Part shown: one piece after another, positions 20,709 through 32,701 of the stretch
Layout: each line of letters starts with the position of its first letter
Position numbering within the stretch: the stretch's first letter is position 1
NCBI GenBank assembly: GCA_022559845.1
Contig: CM040125.1
Coordinates: 199,804,102-199,868,101 of the forward strand
Reading direction: 5' to 3'
DNA from: Amorphophallus konjac
Taxonomy: Eukaryota > Streptophyta > Magnoliopsida > Alismatales > Araceae
DNA: 64,000 nucleotides
The notes under the pieces: generated by a model
The model's input: the letters and a program-made list of their open reading frames with translations, nothing else
Databases searched by the model: none
Told to the model about the DNA's origin: nothing
Translations under genes and position numbers: made by a program

Positions 20709-22976
20709 TGGTGCGGACACCAGAGCACACGAGCGGCATGAGCCGCCGAGCCACCGATACCGTACGCGGAGCACCAGCCGAGCGTCAGCGGCTTCCATCT
20801 GGCTCGGAGACAGTCTGGAGACTCCCCCTTGAGTCTCGGCATTTATCACATTTACTGGGACTTATTTGTGTGTAATCTGTTTTTATTTGTCTTTATTTGG
20901 TTTGTAATTCGTATTGTAATAAGGGTTTATGTGCAAAATGGGACCACCCGGGTCCCACGGGCCCCCATCCCTCCTCCCATTGATCCACCTCACTCCTAGG
21001 GCCCATGTGGGGTCAGTCAACCTTCCAATGGTGAGCTTCTAGAAGAGTGGGCCAAGTGGGGGACAAGTGGCTTAAATTGTCAAGGTTGGCCACCAACCTT
21101 GTCCACCTAGTCAAGGGGGGGGCCCCCTCTCACTATCACCCATTTTAATTTTTGTAAAATGTGTGTAGAACTAATTAGTTCTACTCCTTTTTTTATTCCC
21201 CCAAATCCTAGATCTAGGGGTAGTTTGAGTCTTTTGGCATTTCATATAAAACTCTTGTATTTCCATTTGATTAGAATTAATTAATACAATTTTTGAGAAA
21301 TCTCTTGGAGCAGCAAGGGCCGCCCCCTCCTCTCTCCCCCTTTGGCATTTGGGAAGGATGTGTTCTTGAGGTGTGAAGCCTCCCTATCAGTTCCGGTGAT
21401 CGCCGCCGCCACCACGTGCCGCCATCGCACCACCACGGTTGCCGCCGGTGTTCTGTTCATCCAGGATAGAGGTGCCTTCCATGAATTTCTACTCTCCACC
21501 CTACGTCTTCTTGAGTTCGGATTTTTAGGGGGTGTTCCAGAGGTTCCCACCACCTCTCAAAAAAATCGGTTTGGCCTCCAAAGCTCGTTTGATAATTTTC
21601 CATTTTCATTCTTCATCTCATTCCAGATCTGTCTGTTTTCAGCTATGATTTACACCCGCCCTGAGTTTCCAATCTTCAGACCACTTCTTGATTTTTCCAG
21701 GAGCTCCCAAATTTATTGGGAGTTCTTTCCACCTTTCTCTCCATACCCAATTTTTTGTGTAATTTCTAAAGGCCTCCACCTATTTTCTAAAAATCAACTT
21801 CAGATCCATCTACAGTTCTGTCAGCCAGTGTCCAGATCCGACCACCAGTCTGTGTAAAACCCCTAACAAATCGTAGCCTCCACCAATCATTTCACAAAAA
21901 TTATTTCCATTTTCCTCTCTTTCACCTCCACAACTTTCATGAAGGGGTCAAAGCATGAATCGGAAGTCTACCCATCGGTCAAAGGCAGTTCTCAGGAAAT
22001 TGCCTTGCTGTTCTGAGAGTTCGGGTACTGTGCAACAGAAACTTCAAAAATAATTTAATGCCAGATCCATGCATATCCAGTTCATCTCTCTGGTCCTAGA
22101 TTGAAGGACTTCGAGAGAGCTTTCCAACGGTACCTCTTGAGCTTCGATCCAACATCAGGATTCATCGCAGCGACAGATCTCGCTGGACCGCACGCTGAAA
22201 AACAGAAGCCGAAATCCGTGGGTAGCAACTTCCCCGCTTGGAGATCGGAGCCGAACGGCCTCTGACCGGTGTTTCTGGCTGACCGCCATCCAGGGAGGCG
22301 CGCCACCAGGGGTCCCCATAACAGCGGGCCCCACCCCACCAGAGCCGGAGGTTGGAGCGGTCCGTGGGCCCCACGGACCCGTAGATCACGCCGTCTGGAC
22401 AGCACCAAGTCGCGGGTTCGGCATCGCCGGGACGACATCAAAATGCTGCCCGTCAACCCGATTGTTGTGACTCCCGGGCCCCACATGTGACCTATTACCT
22501 CCCTGCGTGGAGTGGGTCAAATTTTTGTACCACTGTAAAATTTCTTAACCGGGAGTCCGTGATTGGCCGGGGTTGTCTTCCCCACGCCGGGAGCGTGGAG
22601 GTAACGGTCTCACCTTCTTGGCATTTACTTGCTTAGCTAGTATACAGCCATATGCTGCTGCCGAGTGTGATACGTACTAGCCCGTGAGTCCATGTCACCG
22701 ATGTAAGTGTGAGAGTGACCCGTCCCGTGGCTCGATCCGAGCACGGAAGTGAGTCGACTACCCTTAACTCTGCTGGTTCTTCAACCGCGGACGATCCGCG
22801 TTTCCCTCGCGTGGGACGAAGAGTGAGCTTGCGTTTTTGTTAGCGACGTATAACCCATAGGAACTCGTAGTGTCGGGCCTAAGTGTCTCTCAAACTTGTA
22901 TGTTGCTGGTCGCATCCGCATCTAGAGTCCGAGGTCCATATCACTTAGAGTCGGTCCCCATGTCCGTCCCGCATCA
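20709..22976 (+). repeat. Element B 5' LTR
   Basis: It is 2,268 bp, against 2,278 bp for the 3' copy. Both ends are set by the ATTTC duplication on the left and the primer site on the right. Open frames inside (for example around 21342-21857 and 22082-22486) also occur, with changes, in the other LTR and resemble no protein. Confidence 0.93.
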
Positions 22977-22979
22977 GTT

Positions 22980-22991
22980 TGGTATCAGAGC
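22980..22991 (+). other. Element B primer-binding site
   Basis: An exact TGGTATCAGAGC lies three bases after the LTR end CATCA. It matches the 3' end complement of initiator Met-tRNA. Confidence 0.9.
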
Positions 22992-23248
22992 GAGTCGAGT
23001 CTAGGGTAGTCTTTGCATAAGTCTTGCATGCATCATGGTCTAAGTCGAGTCTAGGATCATCATTATTTTCAAAACAAAAAAAAGTGTTTTAAAATTACAT
23101 TTCATCCCGATAATTCGGTATATTAAAAGGTGTTGTCCGAACGTTAGGCTACGCCTATCGGGAAGGCCGCACACTTGCGGGAGTGATCTTCGGATCGATT
23201 AACTCTGCCGCGTACCAGATATTGGTTTAGGTCTAGGTGCATTAGTCG

Positions 23249-24640
23249 GTGTTTGCATCAGTTTGTGTCTCCTTGTTCGTGTGTCTTTGCATGCCCACCC
23301 GTCGAGGTACCCCATACTCGTCACCACCTATGGCGGATTCCCGGGCCCGTAGATCCGATGAGTCCTCCACGGCCGAGATGTTCCGAGCCATTATGGAACG
23401 TCTTGACATGCATATGGATGGCCTTAGTACGCGTCTAGATGGCGTAGGAACGTGTCTATAAGGGAGAATGAAAGTCCTCGAGGATCAGGCCGAATCTTCG
23501 GACCAGTCCATCCAGGGTCTTGTTGGGAGGATAGCCGTCCTTGAGAGGGCCCCAGCGGCGGCGCAACCTGCACCGACCAATGGTCAACAAGAGCCGTCTC
23601 AGCAACCTACTGCACCAAGGGCTCAGGCTGTGGATGTTGAGAGGCAACAGGTGCATGTGGTGGATGGCTATGCATCTGATAATGAGCAAGGTGGTAATGG
23701 TCGTCGTAATCAACGACGGAACCGTGATGATGATGATGACGACCGCATTCTTAGGGGCGTGCGTGCGAACCCTCCCACTTTTAGCGGGTCCTTGGACCCT
23801 AGGGTGTATTTAGATTGGGAGGCCGGCATGGACCGGTACTTCGAGTGGTTTGAGATGACGGACCACCGAAGAGTCCGATAAGCGAAGATGAAGCTGCAAG
23901 GGTAGGCCCAAACTTATTGGACCAATGTGGAGAGCCTGCTCAACTAGCGACGTCAACCCCAAATCGGTACTTGGGATGATTTGAAAACCAAGTTGAGGGA
24001 GAAATACCTTCCTGCCTCATATCGCCAACGTCTCATAGACAAATGGTAAAGCATCTCCCAAGGGAACCGATCCGTGACCGAGTACACCTCCGAGTTTGAC
24101 GAGTATTACTTACGGTGTGGAGTCACGGAAGAGAGCACCATGACTATATCATGCTTTCGAAGAGGTCTGCGGCCCAATTATCAATATGAACTCTTTCACC
24201 ACAATGCGACCACTTTGGAGCAGGCGTATCAGGTTGCTCTCGAATTGGAGCAATTCGAGGCCGAGTTCGAGTCACCCATCGGTTGGGCTTCTTCCCCCTT
24301 CGTAGTGTCAAGCCCCGTGGCTCATCTAGCACGTATCCGAGGGCCCCCATGGCTCGACCTCAGGAGTCCGCTCGCCCCGAGCCCTTTGCTCCTAGGCCTC
24401 GCCCTCCACCCCCGAGGGACCTTCCTCATCCCCAGCATCTTACGGCACCCACAACCCGTCCACCGGCACCCGCACCTCCTGCACGTCCTTTGTTACCTAC
24501 ACCTCCTATCCGTCGGGAGGATAAAGGGAAAGGACCTTTGATTGGGGAGCCTAGTGGATCACGGCAGCAGTGTTACCGCTACAATGGGTTTGGCCATTTT
24601 GCTAACTAGTGTCCCACCCGCCCATCTCTTATCATTGGGG
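23249..24640 (+). pseudogene. Element B gag with CCHC-like knuckle
   Basis: Gag capsid and nucleocapsid precursor. It probably begins at an ATG at 23249 or 23291. A predicted helical N-part (EMFRAIMERLD, then VLEDQAESSDQ) is followed by an acidic, Asn/Arg-rich linker and the capsid core FSGSLDPRVYLDWEAGMD near 23780-23830, TWDDLKTKLREKYLPASY near 23970-24025, and LEQAYQVALELEQFE near 24215-24260. Stops occur at 23459, 23879, 23903, 23945 and 24047. A frameshift near 24270-24285 moves to a proline-rich linker and a zinc-knuckle motif CYRYNGFGHFANxC at about 24572-24612, where the second Cys is now Tyr and a stop falls at 24607-24609. Equivalent to the split gag of A. Confidence 0.88.
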
Positions 24641-24771
24641 ACACAAAGGCTGAGGATACCACCCCTGCGGGCCTCGAGTTAGTCACCTATGAAGCAGATC
24701 AGGAGCTAGTTGACAAATACTATGAGATTGAAGGTGACAACCTGGATGCCCCGCATACCGATGATGCCCAC

Positions 24772-25345
24772 GTGGGGGTCGTCAGGTGTATTCTCACCCA
24801 GCCACAGGCCAGTGATGACTGGCGTCGGACCACTATTTTTCATACCTTCTGTAGGCTGGGTAAGCATGTGTGTAAAGTGATCATCGATAGCGGAAGTTGC
24901 ATCAATGCAATCTCCACGGGTGCTGTCTCCCATCTTGGTCTTACACTCGTGGATCACCCTAGCCCCTATCGTGTATCGTGGGTGGATTTCACTTCCATTT
25001 CGATCAGGCTGCGGTGCTTGGTCCCACTGCAGTTCTATGCCTACTGTGACGATGTATGGTGTGATGTCTTACCCATGGAGGTGGGCAATATTATTCTGAG
25101 TAGGCCATGGTTATTTGATCGGGATGCCACACTCCATGACCGGTCAAACACATTTACCTTCGACCGTGATGGCCAACGGATTACTCTCCAACCTTATCAG
25201 CCCAAGAGCCGATCAGTTAGGGGGCCTACTGGCCCTAGTGCTCCGGAGCCTTCCATTCCCGGGCCCAGTACCCCGTCCCCAGCTCAGGCTATGACCGTTA
25301 CATCTGGCCCAGGTGAGCCCTCGACTAGGAGATTGATGTTGATTA
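24772..25345 (+). pseudogene. Element B aspartic protease
   Basis: Protease that would mature the polyprotein. DWRRTTIFHTF leads to an intact Asp-Ser-Gly active site at 24886-24894, then VWCDVLPMEVGNIILSRPWL near 25050-25112. The proline- and serine-rich linker toward RT is cut by element C at 25345 and continues at 49511 with [11 protein letters not shown], in frame. No stop lies between about 24610 and the insertion, so this is the best preserved part of B. It is still part of a dead polyprotein. Confidence 0.88.
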
Positions 25346-25874
25346 TGTAGCACCCCTGAAAATTTAAGGAAATAAAATTCCTAAATAAATTAAACTTACA
25401 TGAGAAGGACAAATAAAAATAGTTAAGTTATAAATATAAACACTTAATGGGCCATGATAAATCGATCATCTTGGTCCATTAACACAATATATGTAAAACC
25501 CAATCAATATAACTTCTGTATATACACTAAATGGGCCTGACACATATGTAAATTACATTTTTTTTATTTTATTTTAGGAACTAAAAGTAAAATGAGCCGT
25601 GATATAAAACTAGACCATTAACTAGTTATATATATATAAACCTTACCCAAAAAATATGACCCATATATAATAAGGACCCTTTTATATGCCACCCACGTAA
25701 CCCCTATATATATATATATATTTATTTATTTATTTATTTATTTATTTATATCTAAAGTAAAGCCCACGTGAGACTTCCCACCAAAACCCAACCCAAACCC
25801 ATGTATTTATATCTAAACCAAAGCTCCGTTATATGCCTTCCCACGTAGACCCATTAACAAGCCCAAATACCACC
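25346..25874 (+). repeat. Element C LTR 1, left piece
   Basis: It starts TGTAGCACCCCTGAAAATT and runs to the D insertion. Unlike the other two C LTRs it carries a run of about eight TTTA units at roughly 25718-25750 after a TA tract. The final CCACC (25870-25874) is duplicated at 36558-36562. Confidence 0.92.
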
Positions 25875-28800
25875 TGTAACGCCCTGGATCTTGTTGGATC
25901 TTTTGCAGGTCTTGTGGGATCTTTGTTGGATCTTTCGGATCTGTTTTGGATTGGTTTCGTTGAGTTTCGGTTCACTTTTGTGGCTTCCGAGTTGAGTTTG
26001 ACGAGCCGTGTGGGTTTTTCTCACGTACTAGTTACGGAACCCTACGGTGAGTTTGTTTGTCAATTCTCGAACTCGTGGATGCTACAGCGACGGTGTACTC
26101 TTCGAGCCGGTCGTTTCGACTATTTTTGCGTATTTTTTTGAATTTGTGCATTTTTGGCGCATTTTCAAAATTTTTGGAAATTAGGAAAACTTCCTAATTT
26201 CTTTCCTTTTTATTTATTTTCCTCTCTCTCTCTCCTCACTCTCGGGATCTCACTCTCTCTCTCCCGTTCTCTCTCGTTCTCTCCCCCTTCCGGCTCCGGC
26301 TGCAGACGGAGGCGCTCGTGGGTGAGGTGGCGACGAGGTGGAGCTGTCGAGGTGCGCGATGGGGCGAGGATCGGATCGATTCTGGCGCGATCCCGAATGG
26401 TGGATTCAAAGCCGGTGAAATCGGTTCGCGAGTGGTTTTCGGCGTGGTTTAGTCCCTTCGAGGCATGGTTTCTTCGGTGGAGGTAGGGTGACTGATCCTT
26501 ACTTCGTCCTCTTCGTTTTCCCTGCCATTGCACGGCGTTCGGTAAGGAAACGGCCGAGTTTGGGCTTGTTTTGCCTAAAACGTGATTTTCGTGGCTTTTA
26601 GGGTCGGCCGGTAAATGGCGACCATTTACGGCGTAGTTAGTTTCTAACTGACCGCTGGGATGTTAGGATCCCATCCACGTTGATTTCGCGTGATTTGGTG
26701 TTCATTCGAGGCCGGTAGAAGCCCAGGAACCTCAGTGACCCACTTAGGGTCGATTTGTCTAAATCGCCCGGATCTTGCGTTTTTGAGCTTGCATGTGGGG
26801 TTTTGAGTCCCCTGATGTTGTTATTTGTCATTTAGGTGTGTTTCCCCTGCGTTTCGGCGTGAATGGGGTGTGGAACGGGCCGATTCGGCCGTTCCTCTGT
26901 TTTCCCGCCGTGACCGAAGTAGCGGTCGTTTCATTGGCCGTTATTTGGCTCTGACGGCCCTACGATAGACCGCCATTTGTTTAGGCATTTTTGAGCATTC
27001 TGGCTTTTGGGTGAGTGACGGCCCTAGAGTGGCGCGTCGCTTCCTTGTAACGCGCCTAGGCTAGCACGTTACTTCGTCTTCGTCGTTTTGTTTTGGGGTT
27101 GAGTCGGTTGATCTAATGCGCTTGACCCAGTGCATTAGATGAAAGTGACGAGCCTGGTCCTGGCCGTTACTTTCCGTTTGACCGACGTTTGACCTGTTGA
27201 GGCGGTGCCTCCAGCGGTCGTGCCCCCGTGCATTGTTTGAGTGTAACGCACCTACCCCCGGCCGTTACATTCTGTTTGGCCGAGCTTGGGTGGCTGTGCC
27301 CATTGGATATGACGGATGTGCCCCCATGCGTCGTTGTGTTATAACGCGCCTGGCTCTGGCCGTCGTTTGTTGTTTTGTGCTGGGTTGAGGGTGGCTGGGC
27401 ACGTTGATAGTAACGCGCCTGCCCCTGTGCGTCGCTTGGCTCTGACGCATCTCCCCTGCCGCGTTGTTTGTTTGTAACGCGCCTGGCGTTGCGCGTTACT
27501 TCGCTTTTGTTGTGGGTGGCTGTGCACGTTGTGAATAACGCGCTGGCTCCCATGCGTCGTTTGGTTGTAACGCGCTTAGGCCCGTGTGTTACATTGATGT
27601 AACGCGCTCGGCACCGGCCGTTACATTCTTCGCGTTTGATAGGTTGGTTAGGGTGGTGTGAGCGACGGCCTGTCGTCCGACCGTCGTTTGGTGAGTAACG
27701 GCCCTGGTCTAGACCGTCACCTGCTTGTAGCGGTCTAGGGGTGGCGCGTTACTTGCCCTGTGCTTCGATTTCTGTGCTTCGGTTTCTGCTTGTCTTGGCT
27801 TGTCCTTGTGGTCTGCCCGTTGTCCCGTGGATGTCTCCCGACGTCCTATGAGGGCTAAGACTACGTTGTAAGGTGGCCAAGAGTCTTCTTGCTTGAGGTA
27901 GGACTCTGTTTCCTACTGTTCGAGCATTGTTGTTGGGTTCAGGTCAACCCGGTGTGACCTAGTGGTTGACGTGTGACCTTCGTTTATGTGTGGTCTGGTT
28001 CCGGTCAACCCGGGATGATCCAGGGGTTGGCAAGCGACCTTGTACGTCTCGGTGGTTGGGTCCAGCTTGAGACACTATTTTTGGATGCCTCGAGGCGTTG
28101 CCTTACCTCGGTTTACGTGTCCAGGTGTGCTGAGGGTTCTTGGTGTTTCCCTCAGGTCTCCGTGTGTCGTTTTCTGCGGAGCGTGGCTTTGCTGGCGTAG
28201 GATTAGACCGATTGGCGGCTTGTTCCGCTATTTTTGACGATCTTGCCTTGGAGTCGTCCGACTCAGGGATCGTTACGTTGTAGGTCTAGTTGCCTGGTCC
28301 TGAGTCTGTTGGCGGTTGTCTAGCTGCCTGGGTGCTTTGTTGTGCACGAGACAGGGCTTTTCTTAGCTGTCTGTGCTGTAGCGCCTGTGTTTCGAAGTTC
28401 GTGCCTTGTGAGCCTCCCCTAGTTGTAGCCCTAGGCTTTTGTCGACCCACCGGGAGTGGTGGAGGGGTTTTCCTGTTGTGTTTGGTACGTACGGTTCTTA
28501 AGCTAGTTCCATAGGCCCCGGCCAGCGGTAGCGTCCTACCGAGGGGAATACTAGCTAGAGGCCTGACCTAGGTAGAGGTCGGTGTGTGCACACGTGGTCA
28601 GGGAATGGGGACTTGCGCCGACGGGCGTGGCCCTGACTAGTCACTCGTAGTTGGTGCTGTAGTTTCGTGCTGTGGTACCTTGTTTCCTTGGAACGCCGTT
28701 GTTCCTCGGACCTGGTTCTTGGTGTGTCTTGTCCTTGAGTGACATGACACTTGTGGCGCAGTGTAAGTCGTCAGTCGACGCTTCTGGCTGTTCTTCTGGG

Positions 28801-30692
28801 AGGAGGGTGCTCCTGACACTCGGTGCGGTGACTCTCGATGTTTTTCTTGTGCGCTGTGACCTTTGCGAGTTGCCCTCTCGTGGCCGTACTCGAGGTCAGT
28901 GTTCTGTCATTGGCATGACATTCTCGTCATGCGTGGGGCTACGTGCATGACGTCTCCTGTCATGTTTTGTCTGTGTTTTCGGCGTTAGCGTCCGCCTTCG
29001 CCTTTGTTTTGGCTGACGGATTGGATTACCCTACTGTGTGAGTTTGGGGTTGACCGTCTGTTGCCGTTTGGAGTAGCTTAGGGTGTCGAGTTCTCCTTGG
29101 TGGCCGTTGTCCCGTGTTTTACGGCCTCGCTCTCCTTTGCTGTTGAGCTCCCCTTGCTCTTAGCCTATTCCCTACTCCTACTGTACCTGTTCTGTTTACA
29201 GCTTTGTAGTGTAGCGTTTCCTGCTTTACTGCACTCGTTGTTTTGTTGCTTCCGTTGCACTGTGCGTTTTTCCAGTGGGGATCTGCGTGACCCCTACTGA
29301 GTTTCTGTTGAGACTCACCCCTGCTTTTCAGGTGGGTTTCGCCGTCTGCCTCTACTGTCCTTGGTGGAGCGCGTTCGCTGTAGCTGCCAGCTGTACCTGC
29401 GTCGGGCTTCCCCCGACTTCTGTGTACGTTTCTTTTCTGTCGGACTGTACTGTGATAGACTTGTTGTCTTTCCTTTGGGCTGGACTCTGGTGTATAATTG
29501 TAATTGTTGAAATTATTAATGAAAAGGTAATTTTATTTCTGCTACTTTAGCAATCCATTGTAATAAAATTTAATTGCTTACTGTTATATTTGCTGGCTTC
29601 AATGTATTCCACACACTCCTTTTTCCCTTCGGCGCTTTCCCGCGCTTGGGAGGCCTCGCGGGTCCCATGTGGTATCACGTGTATTCGGTATTTATATCGG
29701 GTGCACCGGGTATCCGGAATCCGGGTCGCCACAGTAGGTATTCTGGCTGTTCTTCTGGGAGGAGGGTGCTCCTGTCACTCGGTGCGGTGACTCTCGGCAT
29801 TTTTCTTGTGTGCTGTGACCTTTGCGAGTTTCCCTCTCGTGGCCGTACTCGAGGTCAGTGTTCTGTCGTTGGCATGACATTCTCGTCATGCGTGGGGCTG
29901 CGTGCACGACGTCTCCTGTCGTGTTTTGTCTGTGTTTTCAGCGTCGGCTTCCGCCTTCGCCTTTGTTTTGGCTGACGGATTGGATTACCCTACTGTGTGA
30001 GTTTGGGGTTGACCGTCTGTTGCCGTTTGGAGTAGCATAGGGTGCCGAGTTCTCCACGGTGGCCGTTGTCCCGTGTTTTACGGCCTCGCTCTTCTTTGCT
30101 GTTGAGCTCCCCTTGCTCTTAGCCTGTTCCCTACTCCTGTTGTACCTGTTCTGTTTACAGCTTTGTAGTGTAGCGTTTCCTGCTTTGCTGCACTCGTTGT
30201 TTTGTTGCTTCCGTCGCATTGTGCATTTTTCCAGTGGGGATCCGTGTGACCCCTACTGAGTTTCTATTGAGACTCACCCCTGCTTTTCAGCTGGGTTTCG
30301 CCGTCTGCCTCTGCTGTCCTTGTTGGAGCGCGTTCGCTGTAGCTGCCAGCTGTACCTGCGTCGAGCTTCTCCCGACTTCTGTGTACGTTTCTTTTCTGTC
30401 GGACTGTACTGTGATAGACTTGTTGTCTTTCCTTTGGGCTGGACTCTGGTGTATAATTGTAATTGTTAAAATTATTAATGAAAAAGTAATTTTATTTCTG
30501 CTACTTTAGCAATCCATTATAATTAAATTTAATTGCTTACTGTTATATCTGCTGGCTTCAATGTATTCCACACACTCCTTTTTCCCTTCGACGCTTTCCC
30601 GCGCTTGGGAGGCCTCGCGGGTCCCATGTGGTATCACGTGTATTCGGTATTTATACCGAGTGCACCGGCTATCCGGAATCCGGGTCGCTACA
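25875..30692 (+). repeat. Element D 5' LTR with internal duplication
   Basis: The first copy of the LTR end is reached at 29733 (25875-29733 is 3,859 bp, matching the 3' LTR). It is followed by TAGGTA and then a second copy of the last 952 bases, ending at 30692 just before the true primer site. No protein match was found in either strand; the many short open frames appear twice because the LTR does. Confidence 0.9.
26877..27823. repeat. Palindromic CG-rich motif array in D 5' LTR
   Basis: Between TGGGGTGTGGAAC (26864-26876) and CCCGTGGATGTCTC (27824-27837) lies an array of GTAACGCGCC, GACGGCCC and GCGCGTTAC elements. TAACGCG and CGCGTTA are complementary, so adjacent copies can pair. At least eight TAACGC cores are present. 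The same interval in element F holds a different motif. Confidence 0.8.
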
Positions 30693-30699
30693 GTTGGTA
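28782..30699 (+). repeat. 959-bp tandem duplication across D LTR end
   Basis: Unit 1 is 28782-29740 and unit 2 is 29741-30699; both begin TTCTGGCTGTTCTTCTGGG and end in the first bases of the primer site (TAGGTA and TTGGTA). The junction is therefore inside the primer-binding site. The 3' LTR has a single copy. Confidence 0.9.
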
Positions 30700-30706
30700 T
30701 CAGAGC
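30695..30706 (+). other. Element D primer-binding site
   Basis: An exact TGGTATCAGAGC lies two bases after the LTR end CTACA. A broken partial copy (AGGTA) sits at 29736-29740. Confidence 0.9.
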
Positions 30707-32686
30707 AGTGTTCTGGGATGTTCGGAGTTCTTTTCTGAGCTATCAGAGCATTGTCGTGTGAGATACATGGAAATCCAGATATATAGTTACCAGAGTCCTT
30801 GAGGTCCAGTACAGTCTCTTGCTGGCGTAGGTGTTGCGATGTTTATCACGGTGGTTTCTATGTGTGGTCTTGTGCGTGCTTGGTTGGCACTGTACGAGAT
30901 GGTTTTACTCTCGTCTAAGTGTGACGAGGTGCTTTGTTCGATTTTGAAGTTGTCTTGATCATGTTGCGCCTGGCAGTGTTTGTCGGTTGGCATGAACCTG
31001 CAGTGCCTTGTTCGAGCTGTTTTCTGTGCTTTTGCTCATGTGGCTTATGACTTTCAGCGTTGGTGTGATGGCCATGCATGTTCTTACGTTGCTTTGGTTG
31101 TCCCAGCTTGAGTCTGTGTAGCTCCTGGTGCATCGTTGTTTCGGTTGTCTCGATTGTTGTGTTGCCTCGATTGAGAATTTGCTCGAGCGAACCTAGGATT
31201 TTCCCTTCCTGGTGAGCTGTTGTTGTCGAGCTTGTTGCTTCTCATTCTTCTTGATGAAGCTTTTTCGAGGTTTGCCTTGGAATTGCTATCTTAGTGATGC
31301 CTTTGTCCTGTGTTTGTTGAGCCTGATCTGTTTCTTATTGTACGATTGCTTGGCTTTGGACTCAGTAATGGTGTTAAGAGCTGTCGTGTACCGTATTTGT
31401 CGTGCCGTGTCCAACGGCTGTTGTATCGTGAAGGCTCATTTTTTGTTCCAGGACGTGAAGGTAAACTGAGATTAGCTCTTTCCGCGTGCTTTGTGCTGAA
31501 GCTGGTGCTCTTCCTTTGTTGCACTTAGGCTCTTTGTGATCGGTTGTTCGCGAGATCGGTGCTCGTGGCGTGTTAATTGCGATCTCTGTTGATTGCGATG
31601 GCATCTGGTTTGTGCTGAGATGCGATTACCGATGTTGTCCTATTGCCTGTGCGCGTTATTGAGAGTGCAGCGGAAGCGTGTGGGTTGGCTACCCACTCAT
31701 CGAGAGGTTTGTTCTTTTTCGATGTGACTTCATCTTGGCTTCTCGTGCCTTGACTTTGTATGTTGCAGTGCCATTGTTTGTGGTTTTCTTGTGTTGGCAT
31801 CGGCATTTTGCGAGTGTTGGGGACTTTGTCGGCATCCCTTGCTGATTGAGTACCCTTTTCGCTCAGCATTTCTTTTCTTGGGTGTTGTGCTCTCGAGACG
31901 TGTTGCTAGTCCTTGAGGTGCGTTCCCCGAGATTGTTGTCGTTTCTCGTTGTTGTGGGTCTTCTCTTGGTGAGCAGTCTGATGCGTGACCTGTCTCTTGT
32001 GGTCGTGTGCTCAGCTGTTCCTGTGCCTTGATGTGACCCTGCTTGCAGTGGTGTTCCTTGGTTCTATGTTCAGAACGGAACCAGAATCCTGCAGGTGCTG
32101 CCGTTGTTGTTTTGGCGCTGTTTCTTTATGATTTTGTGTTCTTGCCTTGGACCATTGTCTTATCAGTTGGCTTTGTTGTGCTCTCTTTTTCTGGTGGAGT
32201 TAGCTTGCGACTCGATCAGATGTGACAGCTGGCTGAGTGCTGACTTGATTGTGTTTGTGGTCCAGTGTTGTTGTTGTCGTTGGTGTTCTATGTGCTAGGT
32301 GTCCCCTGTTGCCTTTGGCACTGGAGCCGATGATGTTGCGAGCTGTCAGCTGTGAGGACTATGTCTCCTTGTATAAGCTGCTGCTTGCCGTGTTGTCGTT
32401 GTGTTTCTCGGTTGTCTGTTGTTGTGGCAGTCGTTTCTCCGTTCCTGGTGAGACGTAAGCGACGTTGCCTTTGCTTCGGAGGTGTCAGATGTGTTCACTT
32501 TGGTGCCATGCTTGTGCTGTGGACTTGCTATCTTTGAAGCTAGAGTGTGTACCTGTAATCGTGGTCTGACAGTGTTCCTCTGAGCTGTGCTTCTCGAGAT
32601 TTGTGTCATTTTTCGTGGCTGTATTGTTGGGTTGTTCTTCCCTTGCTTCTCCTTTGTTAGTCCTTAATTTCGAGGGCGAAATTTCT
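30707..32686 (+). other. Element D interior without coding sequence
   Basis: About 2 kb, T- and G-rich on the plus strand, with short open frames below 100 codons on both strands. None shows gag, protease, RT or integrase motifs. The first part resembles the F interior after its primer site. Confidence 0.7.
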
Positions 32687-32701
32687 TAAAGGTGGGGAGG
32701 A
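32687..32701 (+). other. Element D polypurine tract
   Basis: The purine run AAAGGTGGGGAGGA (with one T) lies directly before the 3' LTR start TGTAACG. Confidence 0.8.

Noticed and set aside
22980..22991. Part of a real Met-tRNA gene
   Set aside because: Only the 12-base primer complement is present; no cloverleaf could be drawn around this or the other primer sites.
24283..24609. Separate proline-rich gene
   Set aside because: It is the linker and knuckle part of the B gag after a frameshift, as shown by the same layout in element A.
27167..27553. 128-codon minus-strand open frame in the D LTR
   Set aside because: It is a translation of the TAACGCG array and recurs at 33992-34438 in the other LTR.
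31212..32458. Possible small proteins in the D interior
   Set aside because: All are short, Cys/Leu/Val-rich from T/G-rich DNA, on overlapping frames, with no gag or pol motif.
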